From positions 1 to 64,000 of the forward strand of contig NZ_JALBYP010000021.1 of NCBI RefSeq assembly GCF_022678485.1: DNA of 64,000 nt. Direction: 5' to 3'. Positions 1 through 9,745 of the stretch are shown here, piece after piece (the stretch's first letter is position 1; every line of letters starts with the position of its first letter). The notes under the pieces are model-generated. The model made no database searches. It was not told the DNA's origin and saw nothing but the letters and a program-made list of their open reading frames with translations. The translations under genes were made by a program, and so were the position numbers. Origin of the DNA: Aliiroseovarius sediminis (lineage in GTDB: Bacteria > Pseudomonadota > Alphaproteobacteria > Rhodobacterales > Rhodobacteraceae).

Positions 1-49
1 CTAACCCCGTGGGAGTATCACCAACGGTCAAGAGAGGACCAAACCCTGA

Positions 50-241
50 ACAGAGCTAACCAATAAACGCGGACTCCAAGGGGAGCAGGTCATATTTGGT
101 AGTTACACCACAGACGAACTGAAACGCTATTTAAGCTATGGAGTCCCAACACTCCACATCGAAGCTATTTCTAGCTACTCTACCAAAAATGAGATTTTAC
201 AGAGAATTTCGCGTGTAAGGCGGCATTTTCAATGGGGATAA
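50..241 (+). pseudogene. Low-G+C reading frame without a start codon, probable gene remnant
   Basis: A 63-codon open frame runs from just after a stop at about 47-49 to a TAA at 239-241. The translation looks protein-like (it contains YTTDELKRYLSYGVPTLH and ends in RRHFQWG). It has no ATG, GTG or TTG start, although an AAGGGGAG purine run lies at 78-85. By my count the stretch is about 43% G+C against roughly 60% for the neighbours. I do not recognise the family. It could be the end of a gene that continues out of the window in another frame and has suffered a frameshift, or a remnant of acquired DNA. It converges on eno and the shared hairpin. Confidence 0.3.
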
Positions 242-247
242 TTAGTG

Positions 248-280
248 AAAAAAGGCCGTAGCAACGCCCCGGCCTTTTCC
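248..280 (-). terminator. Rho-independent terminator after eno
   Basis: The inverted repeat AAAAGGCCG / CGGCCTTTT (250-258 and 270-278) lies 20 bases past the eno stop. Read on the minus strand the stem is followed by six T residues, the classic intrinsic form. On the plus strand only four T residues follow, so it may act weakly in both directions. Confidence 0.75.
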
Positions 281-299
281 AGTTCCGCGATACAGCGAC

Positions 300-1655
<1,356 letters not shown>

Positions 1656-2537
1656 TCACGACACCGGATGGTTCATAAGGCGACGTTCACGCAGGAAGGT
1701 ATAAATGCCCATGCCGATCACGATGCTGGCCCCCAGATAGGTCAACATATCCGGGCGTTCGCCAAACACGATCATCCCAAGGATCATCGAGAAGATCAGC
1801 CGCGCATAGCGAAACGGCATGATGATCGAGGTCTCGGCAATCCGCATCGCCAGCACGATGGCGTAATACCCCGACACGCCGAAGATGACCGCGCCCAGGA
1901 TGAACGCCCACTCGACCCCGCCGGGCATGACGAACGGGTCGGTGATGAAGGACATGGCAAGGCCCGCGGGAATGACGGCGGCAAAGCCATAGAACGCGAC
2001 GCTGGCTGAGGGAATCGTCGGGTCCATTTGGCGAGTCAGCAGATCGCGCAGCGCGATGCCGAACACTGCGGCCAGCGGCAGAAGGGCGGCAAGCTGGAAG
2101 CCTTCTGCGCCCGGACGAATAATAATCAACACGCCGACGAAGCCGATGGCGATGGCGCTCCAACGTCGCCAGCCGACCTGTTCGCCCAGAAACAGCGCAG
2201 CCCCCGCCGTGATGGCCAGCGGTGTCGCCTGAAACACCGCCGCCACGGTCGAGATCGGCACCAGCGACAGCGCGGTGACGAAAAACATGGCCGAGATCGC
2301 CTCGGACCCATTGCGCCACAGCATCAGGGGCGAGCGCATGTCGCGGTGCACCAAGGGCGCCAGTGTGCCGCGTTGGATGTAGGTCAGGATGGCGAAGGCC
2401 ACCGATCCACCGAAGCCCAGCGTGACCAGAACCTGCGACACGGGCAAACCCTGCGACATGGACTTGATGAACGTATCCTCGAACGCAAATGCGGCCATGG
2501 AAAGGGTCACAAGGATGATACCGCGAACGTTTTGCAT
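1656..2537 (-). CDS. DMT-superfamily (EamA) permease
   Basis: This is an inner-membrane protein of 293 residues with about ten hydrophobic segments arranged as two EamA repeats, the usual layout of drug/metabolite transporters. It begins MQNVRGIILVTLSMAAFAFE. The second repeat contains AAVFGIALRDLLTRQM and ends in a short basic tail, RERRLMNHPVS. I chose the ATG at 2537. A TTG at 2606 would add 23 proline-rich residues that do not look like a membrane protein start. No strong Shine-Dalgarno sequence is visible for either. The substrate cannot be told from sequence; the family exports amino acids, nucleotide precursors or drugs. It lies downstream of the Fur/Mur gene on the same strand, with a 104-base gap. 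Confidence 0.85.
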   Translation of the reverse strand: MQNVRGIILVTLSMAAFAFEDTFIKSMSQGLPVSQVLVTLGFGGSVAFAILTYIQRGTLAPLVHRDMRSPLMLWRNGSEAISAMFFVTALSLVPISTVAAVFQATPLAITAGAALFLGEQVGWRRWSAIAIGFVGVLIIIRPGAEGFQLAALLPLAAVFGIALRDLLTRQMDPTIPSASVAFYGFAAVIPAGLAMSFITDPFVMPGGVEWAFILGAVIFGVSGYYAIVLAMRIAETSIIMPFRYARLIFSMILGMIVFGERPDMLTYLGASIVIGMGIYTFLRERRLMNHPVS

Positions 2538-2641
2538 GGAGAACTCTGATGGATGAGGGTGGGGTGACGATCCAGGGACAGAACCTCGTTTCGGCGGGCA
2601 AAGCAAGATGTGATCGGTTTACCGGCTCTGCGCCGCGGCCG

Positions 2642-3064
2642 TCATGACGGCTTTTTCTTGCGCACGCCGTAAAGTTCCAGCCTGTGGCCCTTCAATTCAT
2701 AGCCCAGCTTTGTGGCAATCTTTTCCTGCAGGGCTTCGATCTCGGGGTCCAGAAACTCGATCACTTGCCCGGTGGTCAGGTCGATCAGGTGGTCGTGATG
2801 GTCGCGATCGGCACTTTCATATCGCGCCCGCCCGTCGCCGAATTCGTTTTTGACAAGGATACCTGCTTCTTCGAACAGTTTTACGGTGCGATAGACGGTG
2901 GCCAGCGAAATGCGATTGTCCAGCCGCGCGGCGCGGGCGTGCAATTCCTCGACATCCGGGTGGTCGCGATGCGCTTGGTCCAGCACGCGCGCAATCACGC
3001 GGCGCTGCCCCGTCATGCGCAGCCCCAGTTCTTCGCAGCGTTTCAGAATGGATGGCTCGGACAT
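2642..3064 (-). CDS. fur: Fur-family metalloregulator, Mur-like
   Basis: A 140-residue DNA-binding repressor with an N-terminal winged helix (LRMTGQRRVIARVL at about 15-28, RISLATVYRTVKLFEEAGI at about 51-69) and a C-terminal dimerisation/metal domain. The metal motif reads DHHDHLIDLTTGQVIEF. Classical Fur has HHDHLICLDCGKV here; both cysteines of the CxxC pair are missing. That pattern is typical of the alphaproteobacterial Fur/Mur branch, where the protein senses manganese (Mur) rather than iron. The regulon cannot be read from the window. It is divergent from a TetR gene across a 250-base gap that probably carries both promoters. Confidence 0.9.
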   Translation of the reverse strand: MSEPSILKRCEELGLRMTGQRRVIARVLDQAHRDHPDVEELHARAARLDNRISLATVYRTVKLFEEAGILVKNEFGDGRARYESADRDHHDHLIDLTTGQVIEFLDPEIEALQEKIATKLGYELKGHRLELYGVRKKKPS

Positions 3065-3318
3065 GATCCCCCCGTCGTTCCGTCTTCATGCCCCCTTATG
3101 CCGTGAAACGGGCGCGGGGGAAATGGGCAGTTGGACGCCTTGCGCGGTAGGCCCGGCGCAGCAGGCCGAATGCCCGGTGGTCCCAAAGGCCAAAGCATCC
3201 CGGAAAACAAGAACTGACCCAACGGCACTTCGTGCTTCCCTTGCAATGCAGCCTGTGTTTCGTCGATAGTTGGGGCAGTCGCAGGTGTGACCTGCGCGAT
3301 CAGCCATGGCGGATATCT

Positions 3319-3972
3319 TTGACACCGAACCAAAGCAAACGAGCGCGATCGAAGGATCAGAAGGTCGAACGGCACGAAGCCATTCTGGCCGCAGCACGTG
3401 ACCTGATCAGGGATTTGGGCTTTGACGGGGTCAAGATGAGCGCGCTTGCCAACAGGGCCGGGCTGGCCAAGGGCACGCTGTATCTTTACGTGCGCTCGAA
3501 GGAAGAGTTGTTCCTGTTGTTGTTTGTCGATGCGCTGGATGATGTCGTTTCGCGGTTTGAAAATGATAATGCTTTAGGCAATGATCCCGCGCAACTGGCG
3601 GATCGCCTGACAGAACTGGCCGAAGAATCGGCTTTGTTCCTGCCCCTTTATGCCCGGCTTGTCGCCGTGATCGAAGCCAATGTTGCAGACGAGCCGTTGT
3701 TCGATGCCAAGCGCAATATGGCGGCCATCCTTGAACGGTTCACCGTCCATTTGGCGAAGCTGATGGATCTGGACTTCGAGCGGGCTCAGCTTGTGTCACG
3801 TGTCCTGATGAACGTAATGCAGGGCACGGCACAGTTTGACCTGACCGCTGGGCGTGACCCGGCGGGCCTGCCGGATGATCTGAAAGATGCCTTCGCAATC
3901 CACGCCTTCGCCCCCAACTTCCGTCCTGCGGCCGAGCTGATCCTGCGCGCGGCGCCTGCGCAGAACGATTAA
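3319..3972 (+). CDS. TetR-family transcriptional regulator
   Basis: A repressor-type protein with an N-terminal helix-turn-helix (VKMSALANRAGLAKGTLYLY, about residues 35-54, followed by VRSKEELF) and an all-helical C-terminal ligand/dimer domain. The open frame extends upstream to an ATG at 3232, but that extension is Cys/Trp-rich and unlike TetR N-termini. I prefer the TTG at 3319, which gives MTPNQSKRARSKDQ, with a GGCGGA purine run six bases upstream (217 residues, normal for the family). The start is therefore uncertain. It ends 11 bases from the convergent antiporter gene. The ligand and targets are unknown; the antiporter is a neighbour but not an obvious target because it is convergent. 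Confidence 0.85.
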   Translation: MTPNQSKRARSKDQKVERHEAILAAARDLIRDLGFDGVKMSALANRAGLAKGTLYLYVRSKEELFLLLFVDALDDVVSRFENDNALGNDPAQLADRLTELAEESALFLPLYARLVAVIEANVADEPLFDAKRNMAAILERFTVHLAKLMDLDFERAQLVSRVLMNVMQGTAQFDLTAGRDPAGLPDDLKDAFAIHAFAPNFRPAAELILRAAPAQND

Positions 3973-3982
3973 GCGCAGCGCC

Positions 3983-5239
3983 TTACATCAATTCGGGCTC
4001 GCGCCCCAAGCGTGACGCCAAGGGGGCCACGGTCAATCCTTGCACGATGATTGAAAAGACCACGATGATATAAGTCGCCGTCAAGATCAGTGGCTTCCAT
4101 TCGTTTTCCGGCAAGCTCAGCGCCAACGCGACCGAGATCCCGCCTTTCAGCCCGCCCCATGTCATGATCGGCACCACACCGTTTGAGAAACTGCGGAAGG
4201 GTTTTAGCAGGAACACCGGCACAGCCACCGCGGTCAACCGTGCCACTAGCGCAAGAATGATGGATAGAACACCCGCCGTGACCGCGTCGGTGGTGAAGGC
4301 GACGGCGAAGACCTCGAACCCGATCATCAGGAACAGAACCGCGTTCAGGATTTCATCCACCAGCTTCCAGAACGCATCGACATATCGCCGCGTCTCTTCG
4401 CTCATCCCATGTTTGGTACCCACGTCGCCGATCAAAAGCCCCGCGCAAACTGCCATGATGGGGCCGGACACATGCAACGCCACGGCCAGTTCGTATCCAC
4501 CGAAGGCCAATCCGAGCGTTAGCAGCACCTCAAGCGAATAGTCGTCAATGCGGCGCATCACACGAAAGGTCAGCCACCCCAGCGCAACACCCAGAACGGC
4601 GCCGCCGATGGCCTCTTGGAAAAACAGCGTAAAGGCAGCTTCAAGGCTGGGGTCGCTGGCGTGATCGCCTTGCCCCGAAGGGAAGGCCAGCCCGACCAGC
4701 ACCAGAAACACCACATAGCCCACGCCGTCATTAAACAGGCTTTCACCGGCAATCTGCGTTTCAAGTGATTTCTCAAGATCAGCTTCGCGCAGAACGCCCA
4801 GAACCGCGACCGGATCGGTGGGCGAGATCAGAGACCCGAACACCAGCGCGATCAACAAGGGCGCGCCGGTCAGCCAGCTAAAGCCCACCCCAACCACCAA
4901 GGTGGACAGCGCCACCCCCATCGTCGCCATCAGGAAAACGACTGCCCATTGCGCCCTGAGATCCCGAATTTTCACATGTAGCGCGCCGGCGAACAGAAGC
5001 AGGCCCAACATGCCTTCCAGCAACGTGTCAGAGAAATCGAGGTTCGCAACTGTGGTGCGCACCTGATCGGCAACTCCCATCGCAGGAATAACAAAATCCA
5101 ACGCCATCAGGGCCAGTGACGCCATCAGCGATACAAGCAAAATACCGATGGGCGAAGGGAGCTTGAGAAACAGGTAGTTGATTGCGCCAAATGCGCCCGC
5201 AAGGACGATCAGAAGCGATGTAATTTGCAGAATGCTCAT
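3983..5239 (-). CDS. Sodium/proton antiporter, CPA1 family
   Basis: An integral inner-membrane exchanger of 418 residues with about twelve hydrophobic segments. The family hallmarks are GSLISPTDPVAVLGVL (about 135-150) and AGESLFNDGVGYVVF (about 164-178), whose Asp residues bind the ion in the CPA1 group. Members exchange Na+ or K+ for H+ to hold cytoplasmic pH and salt balance, which fits a marine organism. No large cytoplasmic regulatory domain follows the membrane region; the protein ends ASRLGREPELM. It starts at the ATG at 5239 (MSILQITSLLIVL). The exact ion preference is not visible. Confidence 0.9.
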   Translation of the reverse strand: MSILQITSLLIVLAGAFGAINYLFLKLPSPIGILLVSLMASLALMALDFVIPAMGVADQVRTTVANLDFSDTLLEGMLGLLLFAGALHVKIRDLRAQWAVVFLMATMGVALSTLVVGVGFSWLTGAPLLIALVFGSLISPTDPVAVLGVLREADLEKSLETQIAGESLFNDGVGYVVFLVLVGLAFPSGQGDHASDPSLEAAFTLFFQEAIGGAVLGVALGWLTFRVMRRIDDYSLEVLLTLGLAFGGYELAVALHVSGPIMAVCAGLLIGDVGTKHGMSEETRRYVDAFWKLVDEILNAVLFLMIGFEVFAVAFTTDAVTAGVLSIILALVARLTAVAVPVFLLKPFRSFSNGVVPIMTWGGLKGGISVALALSLPENEWKPLILTATYIIVVFSIIVQGLTVAPLASRLGREPELM

Positions 5240-5324
5240 GAGCGCGCCTTGTAAGGTTTGCCCCTTTTACCATGTAGACGTCGCATGACAAACCGTCAGG
5301 TCTGGCGCGATTTAAGGGCTGTGC

Positions 5325-6032
5325 TCAGTCCTTGACCCGAACCTGCGCCCAGACCGGCAGGTGATCAGACGCTACTTTTGCCAGCGGCGACTGGTCGACG
5401 CCCGCATCGCGCAGCTCGACCCCGTCGCTTAGCGCCAGACGATCCAAACCGGCAATCGGGCGCGAGGCATGGAAGGATCGACCGGGTGAGATGATGTTGA
5501 AATTATGCTCCAAAGGCTCGAAACCACGCTTGGGCGACCATTCGTTGAAATCGCCCATGATCATCGTGGGCAGGGGGGTGATGGCAAGTTGTCGTGCAAG
5601 TTCGCGCATCTGCTGGTGACGATAGGGGCGCAGAAGGCCCAGATGGGTGCCAACCAGTTTCAAGCGGTTCGCGATCTCGACTGAAACTGCGCCGCGCGGC
5701 TCAAGCCCCGGCAATTCCAACTGTTCAGCGCGATGAAAGGTCAGCCCCTTGCGCACAAGGATCGCATTACCATGGCTGCCCAGCGAGACACCGTTGCTGG
5801 CAAAGGGCACAGGCACGAAATCGGTTTCGTCCTCCAACATCCGGCGCGGCAGGGCCGATGGGCGCGCACCAAGGCGGCGGTCGGCCTCTTGCAACACGAC
5901 CACATCGGCATTCAGGCGGTTGATCACGTCCAGAATGCGGTGCGGGTCACGCCGACGATCAAGGCCAATGGCCTTGCGCATGTTATAGGTGGCAAGCTTC
6001 AGGTTCAGGTTGTCGACGTCCATCTTCTTCAT
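5325..6032 (-). CDS. Endonuclease/exonuclease/phosphatase-family protein
   Basis: A 235-residue protein of the DNase I-like metal-dependent phosphoesterase fold. The order of motifs is complete: TYNMRKAIG at about 15, VVVLQEADRR (metal-binding Glu) at about 45, IMGDFNEWSP (Asp-Asn pair) at about 158, and SDHLPVWAQV (catalytic His) near the C-terminus. It lacks the nucleic-acid-recognition features of XthA (also present in this window at 8903-9682). Relatives act on DNA, inositol phosphates or phospholipid head groups, so the substrate is open. It stands alone between the antiporter and selO. Confidence 0.8.
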   Translation of the reverse strand: MKKMDVDNLNLKLATYNMRKAIGLDRRRDPHRILDVINRLNADVVVLQEADRRLGARPSALPRRMLEDETDFVPVPFASNGVSLGSHGNAILVRKGLTFHRAEQLELPGLEPRGAVSVEIANRLKLVGTHLGLLRPYRHQQMRELARQLAITPLPTMIMGDFNEWSPKRGFEPLEHNFNIISPGRSFHASRPIAGLDRLALSDGVELRDAGVDQSPLAKVASDHLPVWAQVRVKD

Positions 6033-6071
6033 TTAATCAACGCGTGGCAGGATTTCCAGCAACAGGGTGGC

Positions 6072-7490
6072 TTATGTCCCGCAGAACGTGCGTAGCACGC
6101 GTTCGTCAACGCGCGGCGGGGTGGCAAGATTGGCGTCCTCGGGCCTTGGGTCGAAGGGGCGCGCCAGGGCATCGACCAGCCGGTGAAAAGGTGCATAGTC
6201 CCCGCCAATCCCCGCCTGAATGGCCTGTTCGACCCGATGATTTCGCGGGATCAGGACGGGATTGGCGGCCCGCATCGTGGCCTTCGGGTCGCCCGGTTCG
6301 CGGGCAAGACGCGCCTGCCAATCAGGCGCCCAGCTGTCCCAAGCGCCCTCATCGGTGATGTGGTCGCCCGGATCGCCCCCGGTCAGCGCCGTGAAGGTCG
6401 CGGTGAAATCGGCCTGAGAGCTTGCCATCCGCGACAACAGCCCCGTGATCAGCGCCTCGTCCCCATCTTCCTGTGTGGTCAGACCGACTTTGGCACGGAA
6501 CAGACGCATCCATTCCGGGCTGAAATGATCGGCAAACCCTTCCAGCACGCGCGTCGCCTCGTCTGCGGCATGTTCGGGGTCGCCATCCATCAGCGGCAAA
6601 AGCGATGTTGCCAGTTGTGCCAGATTCCAGACGGCCACGTTGGGCTGTTCCTGAAACGCATAGCGCCCCTGTTGATCAATCGACGAAAACACCATGCGCG
6701 GGTGATAGGTATCCATGAACGCACAGGGGCCATAGTCGATGGTTTCGCCGGACACGGCCATGTTGTCTGTGTTCATCACGCCGTGGATGAAGCCCACGCT
6801 CATCCATTTCGCCACCAGCCGGGCCTGCGCCTCGACGACCTTTGCCAAGAAGGACAGCGGGCCGTCGGCGTCCGGGTAATGGCGCGCGATCGCGTGGTCC
6901 AGAAGCAGACGCAGGGCAGGGCGGTCGCCGCGGGCGGCGAAATACTGGAAGGTGCCAACGCGGATATGGCTGGCGGCGACGCGCATCAGGACAGCGCCGG
7001 GATAGCGGCGTTCGCGCTGCACCCCCTCACCGGTCAGGGCGGCACCAAGCGCGCGGGTGGTGGGGATGCCAAGGGCGTGCATGGCCTCGGACACGATATA
7101 TTCGCGCATTACCGGGCCGACCCACGCCCGCCCGTCGCCGTTGCGGCTGTAAGGCGTGATACCGGAGCCCTTGAGCTGAATGTCCCGCCGTCCGACATCG
7201 CCCGTCACCTCGCCCAGCAAAATCGCACGTCCATCGCCCAGACGAGGCACCCATCCGCCAAACTGGTGACCTGCATAGACCTGCGCCAGCGGGTCGGTGC
7301 CGGGCAAAAGTGCGTTGCCGGTCAACACCTCGGCGCTCAGGGAGGCAGGGTCCAGTCCAAGCTTGCGCGCAAGGGCGTCATTGACGCGCAAGACCTGCGG
7401 CCCAGTCACAGGAACGGGCGGTAGTTTGGTATAGAACCTGTCGGGCAGGCGGGCATAGGAGTTATCGAAAATATCGCGCATGGCCGACAC
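6072..7490 (-). CDS. selO: Protein adenylyltransferase SelO (YdiU/UPF0061)
   Basis: SelO is a pseudokinase that transfers AMP to Ser/Thr/Tyr hydroxyls of proteins and is linked to redox stress. This 472-residue copy has the conserved start region FDNSYARLPDRFYTKL, AGHQFGGWVPRLGDGRA (about 90-106), LKGSGITPYSRNGDGRA (about 123-139) with the nucleotide-binding Lys, and GFIHGVMNTDNM with DYGPCAFMD (about 235-258) corresponding to the metal/catalytic loop. Bacterial SelO has no selenocysteine; the protein ends RVLRTFCGT. The first ATG (7490) gives MSAMRDIF; the second, three codons on, is equally possible. Confidence 0.95.
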   Translation of the reverse strand: MSAMRDIFDNSYARLPDRFYTKLPPVPVTGPQVLRVNDALARKLGLDPASLSAEVLTGNALLPGTDPLAQVYAGHQFGGWVPRLGDGRAILLGEVTGDVGRRDIQLKGSGITPYSRNGDGRAWVGPVMREYIVSEAMHALGIPTTRALGAALTGEGVQRERRYPGAVLMRVAASHIRVGTFQYFAARGDRPALRLLLDHAIARHYPDADGPLSFLAKVVEAQARLVAKWMSVGFIHGVMNTDNMAVSGETIDYGPCAFMDTYHPRMVFSSIDQQGRYAFQEQPNVAVWNLAQLATSLLPLMDGDPEHAADEATRVLEGFADHFSPEWMRLFRAKVGLTTQEDGDEALITGLLSRMASSQADFTATFTALTGGDPGDHITDEGAWDSWAPDWQARLAREPGDPKATMRAANPVLIPRNHRVEQAIQAGIGGDYAPFHRLVDALARPFDPRPEDANLATPPRVDERVLRTFCGT

Positions 7491-7511
7491 CTTATCAGAG
7501 TTTTCCGCGCG

Positions 7512-7958
7512 CTACATCACCCGCGTCATCAGGTGATAACGGTTGCGGGATCGAAAGCCGATCCGTTCATACAGACGCCGTGCGCGATCATTGTCGGTGT
7601 TGACCTCAAGATGCATGGCGCCCACGCCTTGATCGGACAATGCGCGCGCAAGCGAGGCCAGCGCCTCGCTGCCCATGCCGCGGCCACGGATGCGTTCGCG
7701 CACGAAAATCTCGTCCAGAAAAGCGTCCAGCCCGCCAAACTCGATCGACCAGCCGAAGCTGACGGCAATATAACCCACCGGTGCGGTGCGCGGGCCTATC
7801 ATCCAGATCGCACCGTGGGGCGAACCTTCCAGCAGCGGCAGAAGGGCACCACGCCGCGTGGCGTCGTCCTGTTCGATCCCGTTTTCCGCATGAAAGCCCG
7901 CAACAAGGGGCATCAGCCGGTCAATATCGTCAGGGGTGGCAAGGCGCAGGCTGCTCAT
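7512..7958 (-). CDS. GNAT-family N-acetyltransferase
   Basis: A 148-residue single GNAT domain. The acetyl-CoA-binding motif A is clear: FVRERIRGRGMGSEALASLA (about 88-107), preceded by the beta-4/5 segment IAVSFGWSIEFGG and followed by LEVNTDNDRARRLYERIGF, the usual GNAT C-terminal element. Its start overlaps the stop of the nucleoside hydrolase by four bases, so the two are probably co-transcribed and translationally coupled. The acceptor substrate is not predictable. Confidence 0.85.
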   Translation of the reverse strand: MSSLRLATPDDIDRLMPLVAGFHAENGIEQDDATRRGALLPLLEGSPHGAIWMIGPRTAPVGYIAVSFGWSIEFGGLDAFLDEIFVRERIRGRGMGSEALASLARALSDQGVGAMHLEVNTDNDRARRLYERIGFRSRNRYHLMTRVM

Positions 7959-8893
7959 AACCGGGCGATCCTTTCGGTCAGAAGGGTGAAAAAGGCGTCG
8001 CTGTCCAGATCACCGACGAACAGGGCGTTGGGCGCATGGTCGGTCACGCCCCACCAATCGGCAACGGTCATGCCCATGGTCAGTTCTGATTGCGTCTCGA
8101 TCTGCACATTCACGTGTCGCCCGCGAAACAGGTCGGGCTGGATCAGATAGGCGATCACGGTCGGATCATGCAGAGGCGCACCGTCCGAGCCGTATTTTTC
8201 CTTGTCGAACCGTTCGAAGAAATCCGTCATCTCGGCGACGGCGTGGCCGATGTCCCCGGGCAGGGCGCGGAAGGCGTCGTTGCGGGCTTTCGTCACCAGC
8301 GCCTTGTGGGTGACATCGAGCGGCATAACGACAAGCGGAACACCTGATCTAAAAACGATATCAGCCGCTTGCGGGTCAACATATATGTTGAACTCTGCCG
8401 CCGGGGTGACATTGCCGACCTCGAAATAGGCACCGCCCATCAAGACGATTTCCTGTACGCGGTCGACGATGTCAGGCGCGCGTTCAAAAGCGGTGGCGAT
8501 GTTGGTCAGGGGGCCAAGCGGGCACAGGGTCACGGTGCCGGGATCATGCGCGCGCAGGGTGTCGATGATGAAATCCACTGCGTGTTGGTCTTGCAGCGTC
8601 ATTTTGGGGTCGGGCAAAACCGGGCCGTTCAGCCCCGTTTTGCCATGCACATATTCCGCCGTCACCAGATCGCGGCGCAGAGGGCGGTCACAGCCCGCGA
8701 ACACCTTGGTGTCGGGCTTTCCGGCCAGCTCGCACACGATCCGCGCGTTCTTGGCTGTCAGCTCCAGCGGCACATTTCCTGCCACGGCGGTGATGCCCAG
8801 AACCTCGATATCCTCGGGGCTGGCAAGGGCCAGAAGAATGGCAACCGCGTCATCCTGACCGGGGTCGGTATCGATAATAATTTTCCGCTTCAT
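7955..8893 (-). CDS. Nucleoside hydrolase (inosine/uridine-preferring type)
   Basis: This enzyme cleaves ribonucleosides to free base and ribose for salvage. The 312-residue protein starts MKRKIIIDTDPGQDDAVAIL, containing the DTDPGxDD calcium-binding fingerprint. It also shows LGITAVAGN (about 32-40), GPLTNIA (about 128-134), VLMGGAYFEVGN (about 150-161) and AEFNIYVDPQAA (about 166-177), and HDPTVIAYL (about 242-250). The length and motif set match IunH/RihA-type enzymes. It sits immediately upstream of a GNAT gene (4-base overlap) and nine bases downstream of xth on the same strand. Confidence 0.92.
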   Translation of the reverse strand: MKRKIIIDTDPGQDDAVAILLALASPEDIEVLGITAVAGNVPLELTAKNARIVCELAGKPDTKVFAGCDRPLRRDLVTAEYVHGKTGLNGPVLPDPKMTLQDQHAVDFIIDTLRAHDPGTVTLCPLGPLTNIATAFERAPDIVDRVQEIVLMGGAYFEVGNVTPAAEFNIYVDPQAADIVFRSGVPLVVMPLDVTHKALVTKARNDAFRALPGDIGHAVAEMTDFFERFDKEKYGSDGAPLHDPTVIAYLIQPDLFRGRHVNVQIETQSELTMGMTVADWWGVTDHAPNALFVGDLDSDAFFTLLTERIARL

Positions 8894-8902
8894 TTCAATT
8901 CC

Positions 8903-9682
8903 TTATGCAGCCAACTCGACCCAGATCGGAACGTGGTCGGAGGGCTTTTCGCGTCCGCGCACATCCTTGTCGATCTGACAGTCAGTCAGAAGATCGGCGC
9001 ATTCCGGCGACAGCAGGAAATGGTCAATCCGAATGCCGTCATTGCGTTGCCACGCACCGCGCTGGAAGTCCCAGAAAGTGTAGTGCTCGGGGGCCTGATT
9101 GCGGGCGCGAAAGGCCTCGGTCAGGCCAAGGTTCAAGATCTTGCGCCACGCCTCGCGGCTTTCGGGACGGAACAGCGCATCGTCGATCCAGTTCTCGGGA
9201 TGCGCAGCGTCTTCAGGCTGCGGGATGATGTTGTAGTCGCCCGCCATCAGGAATGCTTCTTCAGAGGCCAGAAGCTCCTCGGCGCGGGCGCGCAAGCGGT
9301 CCATCCACGCCAGTTTATAATCGTATTTCGGCCCCGGCACCGGGTTACCGTTGGGCAGGTAAAGCCCGCAGATGCGCACGGCATGATCGCCGACCACGGT
9401 AGCCTCAATATAGCGGGCCTGTTCGTCGGCGTCATCGCCGGGCAGGCCGCGCGTCACATCCTCTAGCGGTAGCTTGGACAGAAGGGCGACGCCGTTGAAG
9501 CTTTTCTGCCCGTGGGTTTCGACGTTATATCCTTTGTCTTCAAATTCTTCGAGGGGGAAGTTTTCGTCAATCGACTTGATTTCCTGCAAGATCGCGACGT
9601 CCGGCTGCGCCTCGTCCAGCCAGTCCATCAGCGCGGGCAGGCGCGCCTTGATGCCGTTGATATTGAAACTGGCGATTTTCAT
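8903..9682 (-). CDS. xthA: Exodeoxyribonuclease III (AP endonuclease)
   Basis: A base-excision-repair enzyme that nicks DNA at abasic sites and removes 3' blocking groups. The 259-residue protein has the full XthA motif series: FNINGIKARLP (about 5-15), VAILQEIKS (metal Glu, about 29-37), GDYNIIP (about 148-154), the DNA-recognition segment FWDFQRGAWQRNDGIRIDHF (about 206-225), and SDHVPIW at the C-terminus. It is co-directional with, and nine bases upstream of, the nucleoside hydrolase. Confidence 0.95.
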   Translation of the reverse strand: MKIASFNINGIKARLPALMDWLDEAQPDVAILQEIKSIDENFPLEEFEDKGYNVETHGQKSFNGVALLSKLPLEDVTRGLPGDDADEQARYIEATVVGDHAVRICGLYLPNGNPVPGPKYDYKLAWMDRLRARAEELLASEEAFLMAGDYNIIPQPEDAAHPENWIDDALFRPESREAWRKILNLGLTEAFRARNQAPEHYTFWDFQRGAWQRNDGIRIDHFLLSPECADLLTDCQIDKDVRGREKPSDHVPIWVELAA

Positions 9683-9745
9683 GGGGCCCTCCTGTTCTTG
9701 GCGGTCAATGTGGGCGCAAACGGGCGGGGGTGCAAGCGATGGGTT

